From the NCBI GenBank assembly GCA_019914995.1, contig CM034129.1, positions 7,329,725 through 7,393,724 on the forward strand: 64,000 nt of DNA, written 5' to 3'. Position numbers and translations under genes: made by a program. This DNA is from Acanthochlamys bracteata (taxonomy: Eukaryota; Streptophyta; Magnoliopsida; Pandanales; Velloziaceae). The notes under the pieces were generated by a model that made no database searches, was not told the DNA's origin, and saw nothing but the letters and a program-made list of their open reading frames with translations. Positions 45,901 to 57,260 of this stretch are shown in pieces; within the stretch, counting starts at the first letter, position 1; each line of letters opens with the position of its first letter.

Positions 45901-48900
45901 AGTCTTGATGTGATAAATCCTTGTTCAATAAGATAGTTGTAAAAGTTGATTATTATATGATTAAGTAGTGTAGATTTTTTCTCAATGTGTCTTAAGCATT
46001 ATGTTCCAATCATACTGCAGGCTGCATTTCCTACTGAGCGTTTGGGTATGGGTGCTTTCAGAATAGCACTAGAAAGCATCTTTAACAGGTTAGTTGTAAA
46101 CCAGTTTTAAACGATTTATTTGTCCACCTCTTGGAGCTAACCACCTTAAGTATTTGTAGTACTCAAAACACCCCTATGGAGTATACATCATTTGGTAAAC
46201 CAAATCCATTTGTTTTCAAGAACGCTGAAGCTATTCTTTCAGAACTTGCAACATGTATATGCCAACATCAGGGTGCTTACTTTGATGTTGAAGGATGTCA
46301 GTTTGATACTTTATACATGATTGGTGATAATCCTGCAGTTGACATTAAAGGTGCTAAGAAGGTAGGTCACTGTATTCATTCTTTCTTTGTTGAATCAGAG
46401 TCGATACTCAGTATAGAAGTTTCAAAATGTACAGAGCTAACTGAGATTTATTATATCTGAAAGTGGTACTGGCTCATAGCTCGACCTATTTGTAGCTTAG
46501 TGGACCTGTGGTTGTAATATTGAAACTAGGTTCAGTGATGTTGGGCTAAGATTTAAACAGATGAGGCTGGATTAAGTTGAATAGTACACCTACACGCTTG
46601 AGAACTGCCATCTGCTACATCTTCTGCCTATTAACTTCTTAGTAACTCACTAATCATTTGAAATTGCACTATTTGTAGCAATTGTTACGGAGGAGAGACG
46701 AAACTCTTATTTGAAGTAGCAGGCTAGTTAGGGTGGATTTGCATCCCTTTTATTTGACAGATCAACTATTTGAGCCACAACTGTGTCATAATTTCTACCC
46801 ATTCAAGCTGAAAGAAATTAGCGATGGCTCAAACTCTAGCCCATTCTGATTAGAATGTGAAAAGCTCAAAGAGGGAAGGAAAATTGCACCTGTTTAGGAA
46901 ATTCTCGACCAAATTTTTGACTCATGAACAACTTTTAACAACTGTGCATTATCCCATGAGATGTGTTTAGCTATATATAATTTTGTGCGGATTCAATGCA
47001 ACCATATATAGAATGCTTCCCTTCTTGCAAGTTATCCTGCTTTTGTCAAAGATAGCTGTAGTTACTCCATTCATAATTCACTAATGTCATGTTTGTTAAG
47101 ATTATTATCCTAATTAGAAGAACTGAAGTCCTAGTTCAGAGACTGAACGAGTCGTTTCATCAGATAATCGGATTATTGGCTCAACTTAATAGTTGCACAA
47201 ATTATACATAAATTTGACAGTTAAATGTCAAAATAGTTTTGAAAACCATGTCTATTACATGTATTCTTAAGATGTCTAGTATTCCTGAGTCGTTTGATCA
47301 ATTTATCAAAATCTCGATTTAAATATTATAATCTTAAGATTTTAAAATTATACATTATCAAAACGATCATATTTCAAGTAAAAGTCATTTTTTGAGTAAA
47401 AATCGCACCTGAATCGCGATTAAATCATAAAATCAGTAAAATCATGATTTTTTACAAATTTACTTTTTGAGGGAGTTTGTTTTGTAACTAACTGAAAGTT
47501 GAGGAATTTTCTGTAAAATTTTAAGGGATTTAAGGGAGTTCTGTAAAAGTTTAAGTGAGTTCTAGGTAAATTTTAATGAAGTTCTCTATAAAAGTTTAAT
47601 TTTGAGAGATTTTTTTATAAACTACTGAGGGGCTTTTATCAAATTTAAAAGAATTTTAAAAAAATTGGTAAATATACTAAAACATTTTATGAAATTAGTA
47701 AAAAATTTTATATAAATGATCTTAATTGTATTAAAAAAAATATATAAAATTTATCGGTATGTAAAATTTTATGATTTTATTTTAAATTTTCAATTTTAGA
47801 ATTCTACCCAAGAGGAACGATTCTACCTACAATCCAGATTTTGACAATCTTGGCTACAAGTAGGGAAAATTGGTTCAAAGTGAACAAAAGATCACCACAA
47901 TCGTTACATTATACATCAAAATCTGGATCAGATCACCGTCCGACATAAGTAGTTCGTTCCATTAGAAATTATAATTCCAGAGTCCTCGACTATAGTAAGT
48001 ATGGTTATCAAAATTTCGTTTGAAATCTTAACATGGTACGATTTTACATTTCTACATTAACAAAATGATCCTATTTCCTGCAAAATCACATTTTTTTATA
48101 AGATCACAGTAAGACGGAATTTAAATCGTAAGATCGTTTTCTATTCAGATTTTAGAGATTTTTTGTAAAATTGAAAGGATTTTTCTGTAAAATATTATAA
48201 TTGTATATATTTAGGGGAATTTTTTGTAAAATTTGAAAGAGTGTTCTGTAAATTTAGAATGATTTTCTGTAAAATTTTATTTAAATTTTTGGAGAGATTT
48301 AAAAGAATTGTAAACATATTTTAATAAATATTATCTAAGTTTTTATAGGTATAAAAAAAGATTTTTTATAAAAAATTTATTGGTATGTAAAATCTTATGA
48401 TATTATTTAAATTTTCGATATTATGATTCTACTTAAACAGAACGATCCTACTTAAAATTTTGATTTGATAACTTGAGTAGTAAGTTGCTTAGAATTATGC
48501 AAAATTTGAGACATAATTAATGGCAATAGAGCAATTATCGTACGTCATGGGTTGACTCTATGTTACCCAATGGTTTTCTTAAGTTTCAAAAGGATATAAA
48601 GAGGAATGGGCTTCTGATGTGAGCCACCAGTTCAAAGTGAAACTGGTTTTGCATGTTATTAGGCAAATCCACTTAGTTGCCATTTACCAACTCAGATCAA
48701 CCATTGTCTGGTTCGTTAGCTCTCTGATCATTTTCACCAATTAGTTTTTATCATATCAATTCTGTTCATGTTTTCTAACTGTGATTATTGAATACAATAT
48801 CAAGGAAATATCACCAACGACCATGAAAGTTTCGCTCACTCTTAGTTTAGTCATGTTCAACATCAGCAATCACTAACCTGCCAGTTCATAGTACTTAGGG

Positions 48901-51616
48901 TACTTTTGTTGTTATTTCTTTCAGAAGTGGCATGTTTAGCATCTAATATGCATCGCTAGCATCGAAAATTTTCCTTTGCATCTCAAATTCTTGATGAAAT
49001 CTGCGCAAGAACTAAGCTTGCATGTGTTGTTTGCGTGTATCTTGTTTTTATGATGAAGTGCTATTCTTCGGTCAACTACTTCTTACAGCTAAAACTGGTT
49101 AGGGATGTTGATAGAGCCAACTAAAACACATCTAATGAGCATCTCAAGGCAATAGAACACCTCTCTGCATACTTGAGTGGTGACAATAACTGGGCTGCAC
49201 TTGCATAGAAATTAATTTAACCAAAAAGATGAGTGAGAACCACAATAATGCATGCAGATCAATTGATGGAATCACACATTGGAATAGGTATTGCTTGTAA
49301 AATAGGTATCTCATATCTATATGATCCTACTATAGCTCTTACCTGTAAATATTTTCCAACTCTAAGAATATCAGCCTGCAGCAGGCCAGGATGCTAAAAG
49401 CAGGTTATATTACAGTAAGTTTGCTCAAAGGTTTTTTAGAAAGTTATTTAGTAGACGAGGTCTTTATATTAAAAAAGACTATGAGAGTAACACTTCCTAA
49501 TTCCTAGTTGACAAGCTTTAAGAAGTGAACTACCAGAGGCAACAAATTAAGCGGCAACTTGGGGTTTGACTACTTGAGGGTTTTTTGCATCAGTTCCAGA
49601 TACTGGATGTCTTGTATTTGGAAAATGTGGCATTTATTTTAAACTTCTAGAAACTTTTGGGTCAAGTTGTTTTAAACATTAGCTAACTCGTCATAAATCT
49701 TTTGATTTTCTAACAATAACAACATCAGACTAAGTCTTTATCTCACTTGAGTGGGGTCGGCTATATGAATTCGTCTTTTTCATTAAGTTCAATTATAAAC
49801 TAGATTCACCGAAAGATCTAAATTTTTTAAATCTTTACCACCATCATAGCCAAGTTAATTTTGCTCTATTTTTTTTGCTCCTAAAGTGTTATAATGGATT
49901 GCATCACTCTTATGCACCTGAACATTTTTAGGTCTGTGTAAGACATGTTCATACCACCTAAGCATACATTTTCTTAACTTGTTCTCGATCGACGCAGCAG
50001 CTGCTTTTGATTTTTAACTTTACAATTATTTGTTTGCAGGCTGGAGAGCCCTGGTTTTCTATTCTCACGAGAACTGGAGTCTTCAGGGGAAAAGACAACC
50101 ACAAAGAATATCCAGCAGATTTGGTAGGCGAAATGAAAAGCTAGTGTAATATCATGCTCCATTTATTTTCTGCTAGTGATATCATAAACTATCTACATAT
50201 TAACGTTGAAACAAAGACATTGATTAGGAACTTCCTGCTTCCCCGATTCAATGATTGCTGCTTATTAAAAGTTTTGGTTATATTGGATGTCTTTTGAAGA
50301 GAATAATTTCTTTGATGCAAGTGCTGAATTATGCTTGTTATGTCCATCCTATATTGTTCCTCAGGGTTGTGGAGAGCACCATTTTCTCATCTGTCACCTT
50401 AAAATGCTTTACAGTTTTATATTTTATGATTTCTCATAACATACAATGAAGTTCACAAGGGGACTAAAGCTAATATTTCTATGCTCTCCCTCTCTCTATA
50501 CTTTTCAATTTTTAAATTTGCCTGGTTTGGATCGGTTTGTGTTCTTGTTTCTGCTGTTTCCTTTCTGCTTAGGTGTATTTGGGATTCTTTTGAATTTTTT
50601 CACCGTTGTTTTTCATGCTTTTCCTTGTCAGTTTCTTTTCCTTCTTCATTTCCCTTTACTTAATCTTTCTTATTCTCTTTTGACCATCTCTTTTTGTTCT
50701 CAAGTAATTAATAATTTGATATTTTTGTGATACATCCTGATGGCATTGTGACCGCCTTATCTTTTAGCATGAGTAAGTGTTGGTGCATCTATGGAATCTT
50801 GGCTCCTTTTGCCGTCTTGCTACATTTTATTGATAGAATCGTAAGTCTCCTTTATTCACAGTAACATGGTACTGACTTATGTCACCAAGATGGTGCAATT
50901 GAGAAGAACTCTTTTGACTGTTTCTAGTTTTGGTGGGTGGGTGATTAAGTAAATGTTAGTGCAACCAAGCTTTTCCTTGTTACAATCTATCATGTTGTAG
51001 TTCCAACAAAATGTTTTAACATTTTTGTGTCTGCAGTTGGTGCTTGAAGATTAAGCTGGTTCCTTTGTAGTTTGAAATCCACATTGGGCGATTTCTAAAG
51101 ATTGCCATTTTGCATTCGATCTATATAAGGCTGCTCCAATAATAACTCTGAGTAGTAGTCGACTATGGCAGTTTCTGGTCTTTCTTAAATAATTTATACG
51201 GATAATCTGGGATTGTTTCTGGTTTTGCATCAATTATGACTTGATTCTGCTGCTTGTCTGGGTTGCTTCATTTGATATCAATGGAGTTCTTGTTAGTCTT
51301 CTGATTTTGACAATGTTAGCAGTTAAGCTTCAGAATTTGTTTCTATGTTAAATGCTACTATGCCATGCCTAAACAAGAGTGCACAACATTGTTTGACTTA
51401 TCTCGACGAAGTCAAAAGTGTTGCTCATAAAACTTGTTTAAATGGCATCCATATGGCCTTGATCCAGCGTTTTATTTGAGTCTCCAACAACATATATATA
51501 GTTTTAAGTCTTGCTTGCTTTTAGATGTAAAAAGGCAGAAGTTTTGCTTTTTGTTTTTGCAGGTAGTTGAGAATGTGGAGGCAGCAGTCGATTACATCTT
51601 GACAAAGGAATGTTAA
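33990..51616 (+). CDS. HAD-superfamily hydrolase, HDHD5/CECR5 type (12 exons, 374 aa)
   Basis: Exons: 33990-34087, 34159-34262, 34534-34569, 35581-35654, 39627-39667, 40260-40331, 40434-40629, 45802-45897, 46021-46088, 46160-46361, 50040-50123, 51563-51616; total 1125 bases, in frame throughout, ending KEC then TAA. HAD motifs are all present: nucleophile motif DVDG (41-44), motif II T78 in FLFLTNGG, Lys275 in GKPNPFVF, and motif IV GDNPAVD (317-323) binding Mg. The N-terminus (MVFVPFIKAALRNRSLRLRR) is basic and acid-free, so organelle import is likely. Size and layout match plant members of the CECR5 group (Hydrolase_6 plus Hydrolase_like). Substrate unknown; phosphatase activity is inferred from the family. 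The intron after exon 5 starts with GC. All other introns are GT-AG. Introns 4, 7 and 10 are 3.7-5.2 kb because of repeats. Confidence 0.93.
37472..37822 (-). pseudogene. Unassigned coding-like segment in element B
   Basis: A 116-codon frame on the - strand with ANYKLREMSRTCKYRMFEYA and ASELYFQFTCADQKQENLEL. Composition is protein-like. Length and helical pattern might suit a helical-repeat protein, but I cannot name it; its link to the neighbouring Mo25-like exon is open. Confidence 0.3.
37975..38077 (-). pseudogene. Mo25/CAB39-like exon fragment
   Basis: On the - strand, a 103-base segment lies between acceptor CTCTCTTAG and donor GTGAATTG. It reads VFVTNRNKPQEIINILAKNH, then DELLMLLNRLPSSK. 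Mo25 (calcium-binding protein 39, the STRAD/GCK kinase scaffold) has VFVANPNKPxxIxxILxxNxxKLLxxL near its C-terminus, so the match is strong though short. Splice signals are kept, which suggests capture from genomic DNA and not from a processed transcript. No other Mo25 exon was found nearby. Confidence 0.6.
38397..38420. repeat. (CT)n microsatellite in element B
   Basis: About 12 CT units. Confidence 0.9.
40630..45801 (+). other. Intron 7 of the HAD gene (5.2 kb), with LINE remnant
   Basis: It starts GTGCTC at 40630 and ends TTTGTAG at 45801. Holds a GAAAAA microsatellite near 41693-41715 and an antisense LINE remnant at about 41880-43350. The remaining ~2.4 kb (43350-45800) shows no recognisable gene. 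Confidence 0.8.
41880..43350 (-). mobile_element. LINE (L1-like) ORF2 3' part, antisense in intron 7
   Basis: On the - strand, about 42880-42760 reads YKPKHLRG, stop, GIISLCSFNYALLAIWLWNL, matching the plant LINE block PKxxGGLGI..L..FNxALLxKWLW that follows the reverse transcriptase. About 100 bases earlier DPKH..T..VLFCSLEITIH fits the preceding block. Towards the 3' end, about 42080-42000, CIWNKRNYKTFQN matches the conserved xIWxxRNxxxF motif near the LINE C-terminus. Many stops; the reverse transcriptase core is not recognisable, so the copy is 5'-truncated or decayed. Confidence 0.6.
46362..50039 (+). other. Intron 10 of the HAD gene (3.7 kb)
   Basis: GTAGGTC at 46362, TTGTTTGCAG ending 50039. 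Apart from the repeat pair at 47280-48480, no genes or elements were recognised. A CGACTAAGTCTTTATCTCA..GGGTCGGCTATATGAAT-like phrase near 49728-49770 is a dispersed plant repeat fragment by appearance. Confidence 0.75.
47280..48480. repeat. Two related AT-rich elements in direct orientation
   Basis: Copy 1 (about 47280-47860) and copy 2 (about 48003-48475) share, in the same order: ATCAAAAT.TCG, AAAACGATC/AAAATGATCCTATTTC, TTTTCTGTAAAATTTTA, GGAGAGATTT-like, ATTTAT(C/T)GGTATGTAAAAT(T/C)TTATGAT, ATTTTC(A/G)AT..TA.(A/G)ATTCTAC, AAC(G/A)GAT(T/C)CTAC. Copy 2 is bounded by GGTTATCAAAATTT and AAATTTTGATTTGATAACTT, a weak terminal inverted repeat. Confidence 0.55.
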
Positions 51617-52555
51617 CAATTTCTATTATATATTCAACTTCTGTAAAAAGTGGAATCAAAAGCATGAATATCATTTTCCTATGTCAGGATTGTTCCGTAG
51701 AAACTAGAATGTAACTGTACTCAATAATGCAAAAGCAATCCTGTCCATTCAAATGTAGATCGAAAGTTTCATGATGTTTGAGTTTGTTACTAGTGACAGA
51801 ACTGGGTAACAATGAACTGAAACTAAACTTAGCATGGGCATAATTTGGAAAGATGGAGGATTTACATCCCATCCCAGATAAGCAAAACTACTTCTCATCG
51901 AACATCGTCGACAATGCTTCCTTCGATAGTGTTATAGACAATCCTTCAATGATATCACGTGATTCCCAACTGGAGAGTAACATCTCCAGCAGCACCGGCA
52001 CTGAGAATCAGTCACATCCCCCACCTCCCTCTCCACATAAAAACTTTGTTCTCCTGGCAGGCCGTTTGGCTTTCCATTTCTACAATCAAATTTTTCAATT
52101 TTTTATTTTATACTTTTTAATATATTTTTATAAATATTTTAAAATTTTATTTAAAATTTTAAAAAATATAAAAAAATTTTACGTAAAAAATTTTTTTATT
52201 ATATATTTTTATTATTTTTCTAAAAATAAAACATAAAAATATTTTTTATTTAAAAAAAAATTATTTTATAAACAATTTCAAATGCATGTTTTTTTCCCTT
52301 CTCTTGAACAATGCTACAAAAGGCCAGCTGTACTGGCAGGACATCGTATCTTTGATTGATATAGTTACTTCTTCCTTCAATTTATTGGTAAATGTATCCC
52401 TTGTAAGCTATCCACATACTGGAAGCTACTATTCTCAAATTTACTCAATGATGCGACACTTGCAGAGGAACACTAGTAGTTCTCTCTCGATATGAACAAA
52501 GAAGCACATAAAGGAATAACGGAATAGAAGGAAAGCATACCCACTGCAACAGATT
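51617..52555. other. 3' flank of the HAD gene; unassigned
   Basis: 51617-51850 likely includes the 3' UTR (AATAAT-type signal near 51724). A + strand frame from 51853 (MEDLHPIPDKQNYFSSNIVD) runs through Ser-rich and Pro-rich sequence into a very AT-rich stretch (52080-52260). It looks like a coding fragment but has no recognised domain. 52260-52555 shows nothing. Confidence 0.35.
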
Positions 52556-53610
52556 CTTAAAAGCTGCTGCATAGCGTGAGTCGGTGGTCTACAAGGCAAG
52601 TCTGCCTCCCGTTGAACTCTGCAACTGTTGCGATCAAGCCAATCGATCTTGAGCGTTCCAAGGCGAACCTTGAGGAAAGCGGCGTGAGGAAAACACCATG
52701 GGTCTACTCTGATATCCAAATATCCTACGGGCCTGCTGCTCCTTCACCGTTAACAGCCACTTGGGGGTGGTCATGCCGTTCATGGCTGCTGGCTCACTGC
52801 ACTCAATCCTCTCTTCTCCACTCCCTCAAGGACTTTCTGAGATGTTGATTGCTATTATGCTAAAGGAGGTACTGTACGCCCTTTCGTCCTTCCATGTTCA
52901 GGGACACAACCGCAACTCTAAGGCAGGCAACATTTTGCTCGATTCGGACGGCTCCGCAAAGCTTACAGACCTTGGAGTGTCCGCGTCTATCCATGAATCT
53001 CGTTCATTCTCCTGCTCCATCTTGATACACCTTACTTCATCATCATCCGCATACTTCTGAATCACAGCGCAGGCACACCATATTGGATTGCTCCTGAAGT
53101 CATCCATTCCATATGGTGGTGGGTATGGAAACAAGGCTGACATATGGTCTTTTGGCATAACTGCCCTGGAGCTACCGCATGGCCGGCCGCCGTAATCACT
53201 TCCACTGTCCAAGTCCTTATCGATGAAGACCACCGGCCGGCGGGGTTGAGGACACGCATGACAAGCTGACATATTTGCTTCACTAAAGAGTTTCAATCAG
53301 TTGAACAAGAGATTGATGCATGATACCACTATGGTAAAAGTAACATCATAGTCATGATTATAGATGAACTTAAACGCAGAAATGGCAAGGAGAAGAAGTT
53401 TTCCAAGGCTTTTAAGATATGGTATGATGCTGCCTTTCGCATGACCCGCTGAGAAGCCGTCCAAGAGGCCATCCGTTGAAAAGCTTCCCTGCCACCATTT
53501 CTTTGAGAAACTGTAAATCTCCAAGTACCTCGTTAAGAATGTGACTTTAGCCTTGCCGACGGTTGAGGAAAGGGTCATGAAGTACCGGAAAGAAGCTGCC
53601 TTTTTTAGAG
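52556..53610 (+). pseudogene. STE20-type protein kinase pseudogene (BLUS1/OSR1-like)
   Basis: Order of blocks on the + strand: VYKA-like start and LNSATVAIKPIDLERSKANL (about 52610-52670, the VAIK lysine kept); [31 protein letters not shown]; then [15 protein letters not shown] where the catalytic loop should read [18 protein letters not shown] where DFG is [32 protein letters not shown] split by frameshifts; about 53380-53580 KKFSKAF, KRPS.EKL..HHFF and YLVKNV..ALPTVEER. These match plant GCK/STE20 kinases of the BLUS1 type. The HRD aspartate and DFG phenylalanine are lost and several frameshifts occur. The conserved blocks run together with few gaps. Confidence 0.8.
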
Positions 53611-53628
53611 ATAATAACAAAAGAGATG

Positions 53629-54574
53629 TGTTAAAGAAATGTTTAGTCCCACATTGTTTATCAATGGTTCTGAAATGATATTCATAAAGACTTTGGCTCA
53701 CTCTTCTCATTGCCAATTGATTTTGAAAAGAATCCTAAGTTCGTCACGTGGTATCAGAGCGAGTTGGGCCAGATCGGTCCAAGATGTGGGCTAAATCTAA
53801 CTTATTATTCATATCTATTTAGAACCTTCATGGTTCGATTTATTCTATGGCAAAAATAGCTCATTTCGTTTCAGGGCAGGTATCCCCTTTCATTCAAAGG
53901 ACAGTTGTCCGCTCATTCTAGGGCAAATAGCCTATTTCGTTTCAGGATAGGTCGCTCGCTTCATTCAATTCATTATAGAGCATGTAGCTCACATCAATTC
54001 AATTTTTTTAAAAAAAAAAGAACGCTCTGCTAGAGGACAGGTGTTAAAGAAAGATTTAGTCCCATATTGCTTATCAATGGTCTTGACATGATATTCATAA
54101 AGATTTGAGCTCACTCTTCTCACCGCCAATTGGTTTTGAGAAGAATCCTAAGTTCGTCACATGATATCAGAGCGGATTGGGCCGGATTGGCCCAAGATGT
54201 GGGCTAAATCTAATTTATTATTCATATCTATTTAGAGCCTTCATGGTCCGGTTTATTTTAGGACAAAAATAGCCCACTTCGTTTTAGGCCAGATAGTCTG
54301 TTTCATTTAAAGGATAGTTGTTTGCTCATTCTAGGGCAAATAGCCCATTTCGTTTCATGACAGGTCGCCCGCTTCATTCAATTTATTACAAGACATGTAG
54401 CCCACATCAATTCAATTTAAAGAGAAAAAAAGAACGCTCTGCTGGAGGACAGGTGTTAAAGAAAGATTTAGTTCCACATTACTTATCAATGGTCCTGAAA
54501 TGATATTTATAAAAATTTGGACTCACTCTTCTCATCGCCAATTAATTTTGAGAAGAATTCTAAGTTCTATCACA
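53629..54574 (+). mobile_element. Tandem TRIM retrotransposon (LTR-int-LTR-int-LTR)
   Basis: Three ~120-bp LTR copies at 53629-53748, 54042-54161 and 54454-54574 start TGTTAAAGAAA and end TTC(G/T)..TCAC(A/G). LTR1 and LTR2 are followed at once by TGGTATCAGAGC and TGATATCAGAGC, primer-binding sites for initiator tRNA-Met. The two internal parts (~290 bp) are homologous, non-coding, and end with a purine-rich GAGGACAGG before the next LTR. The 5-bp duplication AGATG flanks the whole array (53624-53628 and 54575-54579). There is no gag or pol, so this is a TRIM. Confidence 0.9.
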
Positions 54575-54628
54575 AGATGGATCAAGGTCTCCCAACGCCA
54601 AAACTAAGAGGACCAATGGATGAAATGT

Positions 54629-55260
54629 TACTACTACAATAATGAGCAACACCGACTGAAAATTAGCGACCGTCGGTAAAGTTTGGAATGCCGACTGAGG
54701 TTCCACCGGTCGGTAACCTTCAGAAATTTAGCGACAGATGGATCAAAGCCATCGGTAAATGTTAGCATTAGCGACTACATGCTAGAATCAGTTTGGTATT
54801 TTCTGCAAATTGCCGATTGTTAGACAGCAGTCGGTAAGTAATGCCAAATCGAATCAGAACCGCAATGGTTTCTTTAGATCCTGCCGCTCGAGCTCCTAGC
54901 GAAATATGGTATCTTTTACCGATTGATTTAGTTTGTCAGTTGGTAAACTTACTGACTGACGTCATCCATCGGTATGTCGATATTAAATCAGTTGCGCTTG
55001 CATTGTTTTCCCCATTTCAGTTTTCTCTCAAATTAACCCATGCGCCCCCAGATCAGCTGCCCCATCTCTCCAGCGGTTCGCTGCCGAATCTTGCCTTCAA
55101 TAGCGTTGCCCACAATGCTCTGAATGGTTTGCCGCCCTCTTGTATCTAATCGCTACTCCGTCGCGCCGTCTCTTGAGTTCATCGGGCCGCCTCTCCATAC
55201 CGTTGCCGCACGCTTGTGAAATTTCATGTAAGGTGAGTCTTATCTATCTGGTAAGCTGAG
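54629..55260 (+). mobile_element. CACTA left end with GC-rich leader (fragment)
   Basis: TACTACTACAATAATGAGCA at 54629 matches the CACTA left end at 8090 apart from the first base. Sub-terminal ACCGACTG / TCGGTAA repeats follow to about 54990, then a GC-richer leader (CAGCTGCCCCATCTCTCCAG) to about 55230, which may be a 5' UTR with a donor (AAGGTGAGTC near 55230). No transposase and no right end was found, so it is a fragment or a deletion derivative. Confidence 0.65.
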
Positions 55261-56183
55261 ATTAATTGAGATAAATTAATTTGTATGAATTAATTTTTGT
55301 TAGTAGTTTCATTACATCGGTGTACTATGCTGTGAACTATTCGATATGATATGATGTAAAACATAGGACTTAGTGTGACGAATAAGATACTAATGTAGAC
55401 ACGTGGGATTTAGTATGATATAGTCAATAGTAAGAAATATGTTACCATCGTTAAAAAATTTCATTGAATTCTCTCTCTCGCTCTCATTGCGCACATCTTT
55501 CAAAAAAATTTGCTATTTATTTACTTTTATTTATTAAATTCATATTTTTAATTAATCAATACCTTTATTTTTTGGTAAACCTGTTAGATTATATGCAATC
55601 AATATTCTTTTCCTATATTTTCCCATTTTTGTCGTCGAGTGGAGTGGAAGGAGATTAGCTAATGCTAATAGTCACAAAACATAAAGTAATTTGGAATTAT
55701 TTTCATTAAATCTTAACAAATTTATTTTATAATTTTGCCTTTAAGTTTACCACTAAAATAATATTATCTTTGGATAGTTAGATTTGTATTTGAACTGATT
55801 TTTTTATAGTTAGAGATTGCTTCTTGTTACTATAGTTTGATATGCATTTAAAATTCATGTTCTATCAAACGTAGCTATTTAACTATTGTATGTATAATAG
55901 GGGCAATTTTTTTCTATTCATATTAGACTTTTTTTTTTCTTTTGTCATTGATTCTTCTTGCATTAACAGATTATACTTTTCGACATAAAATTAGTTTAAT
56001 CAAGTGCAATAAGTATTAATAAGATATTACTAAATAAAATATCTCATGAAATTTTTAATACCATTTAACATATGTATAGAACATATTTAAAAACTTAGTA
56101 AATAGTCAAAGTCAACTTGTATTTTAAAATTCAAATCAATTTTTCAATGTATATAAATTAAGGAGATAATATACTATAAAATC
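55261..56183. other. AT-rich intergenic sequence
   Basis: No gene, RNA or clear repeat recognised; may be the interior of the CACTA fragment. Confidence 0.4.
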
Positions 56184-57260
56184 TGTGAAATATCAACTCA
56201 AAAGTAGAGGTGAATTAAGTTATGACAAAATAAATTAAAATAGTCTACTATTCAAAATGAAGTAACTTATTAGTTAGTTGTCAGTTGATCGAAAAGTTAC
56301 TGACGAGTGATTGAACGTTGACTGTAACATGCACCGATGTGCTAGTACAATATAATTCAAATAAACTAATTGAAAGTGAAAAGAAATACAAATAAGTCAG
56401 CACACTGAGAATTTTAGCCGGTTCGGTACAGCGGTACCTATGTTCACGTCACTTGACATCACAAGTAAAATTCACTAACTTTGAGCTAACGTACAATTAA
56501 TCGAGATTTGGTGTTTCACAAAACACCTTCGTATCAACCAAGTCTCCTCAGAAAGACAACTCTAACAAGTCTTTTAAACTTCGCAAAGTCGCTCCAGCTA
56601 CAACCGTGCAAGCATTCGCAAAGGTCTAGTACAAATTCGCTAATCTATTTTAGACTAGCAAACCGAAAGCTCGCAAATTCTCCAATAACCTCTCAAGGTT
56701 ACAAGTATTTCACAAAGTTAAGCTCAATATATCTCTCTAACATTAGTGTCTACAACAACAAGAATGCTCAAGAGATTTCACAAAAGAAAAGAAAGAGAAT
56801 TGAACTTAAGGAAATTTTCTTGATGAAGATCATCTCTTTGTCGGGTTGCAAAATGATAGCTCGGTTAGTACTCTGTAAAAGCTTATTTTTCTTACTACAT
56901 TCCTCATTGGAATTATATAACAAAGACTCCTCCTTGATCTTAGAATGATAGCTGTTCTGTTGATCAAGAGTTGCGACGAATAGAAGCAATACAAAGTGAG
57001 CATGTACTTCCAACGGCTAGTTGAGGTGGTCTATCTATTCTTTCTCTTTTCTGAAAATTTTCTCGATTTATTTTCTTGCCTGGCTATTGCTTGTTGATGT
57101 GGATCTCTTTGTTATGTCTCAGGAACACGTCTTCAAAATATCAAATAAATTGGACGTCATATGCTGCCTTGAACCAATTCAACGGTCCAAATACCTCCTA
57201 AGGTTTCTACTACCATATCATCTGAATTTTTTAGCAGATTTTTTCTAAGAACACCAATAT
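56184..57260 (-). mobile_element. Copia-type LTR fragment, decayed, antisense
   Basis: TGTGAAATATCAACTCAAAAG..GAGGTGAATTAAGTT and GCCGGTTCGGTACAGCGGTACC correspond to the left part of the LTR at 22739 (TGTTAGATATTCC, GAGGGGTGAATTGAGTT, ACGTGGTTCGGCAAAACC). The right limit is uncertain; TTCCAACA at 58811-58818 could be its far end. Open frames at 56508-56948 have no recognised domain and are not called as genes. Confidence 0.4.

Noticed and set aside
53297..53716. 139-codon frame on the minus strand
   Set aside because: Antisense of the kinase pseudogene C-terminal blocks, and it continues into the first TRIM LTR.
56508..56948. 146-codon plus-strand frame
   Set aside because: Lies in the Copia LTR fragment; no recognisable domain and no splice or context support.
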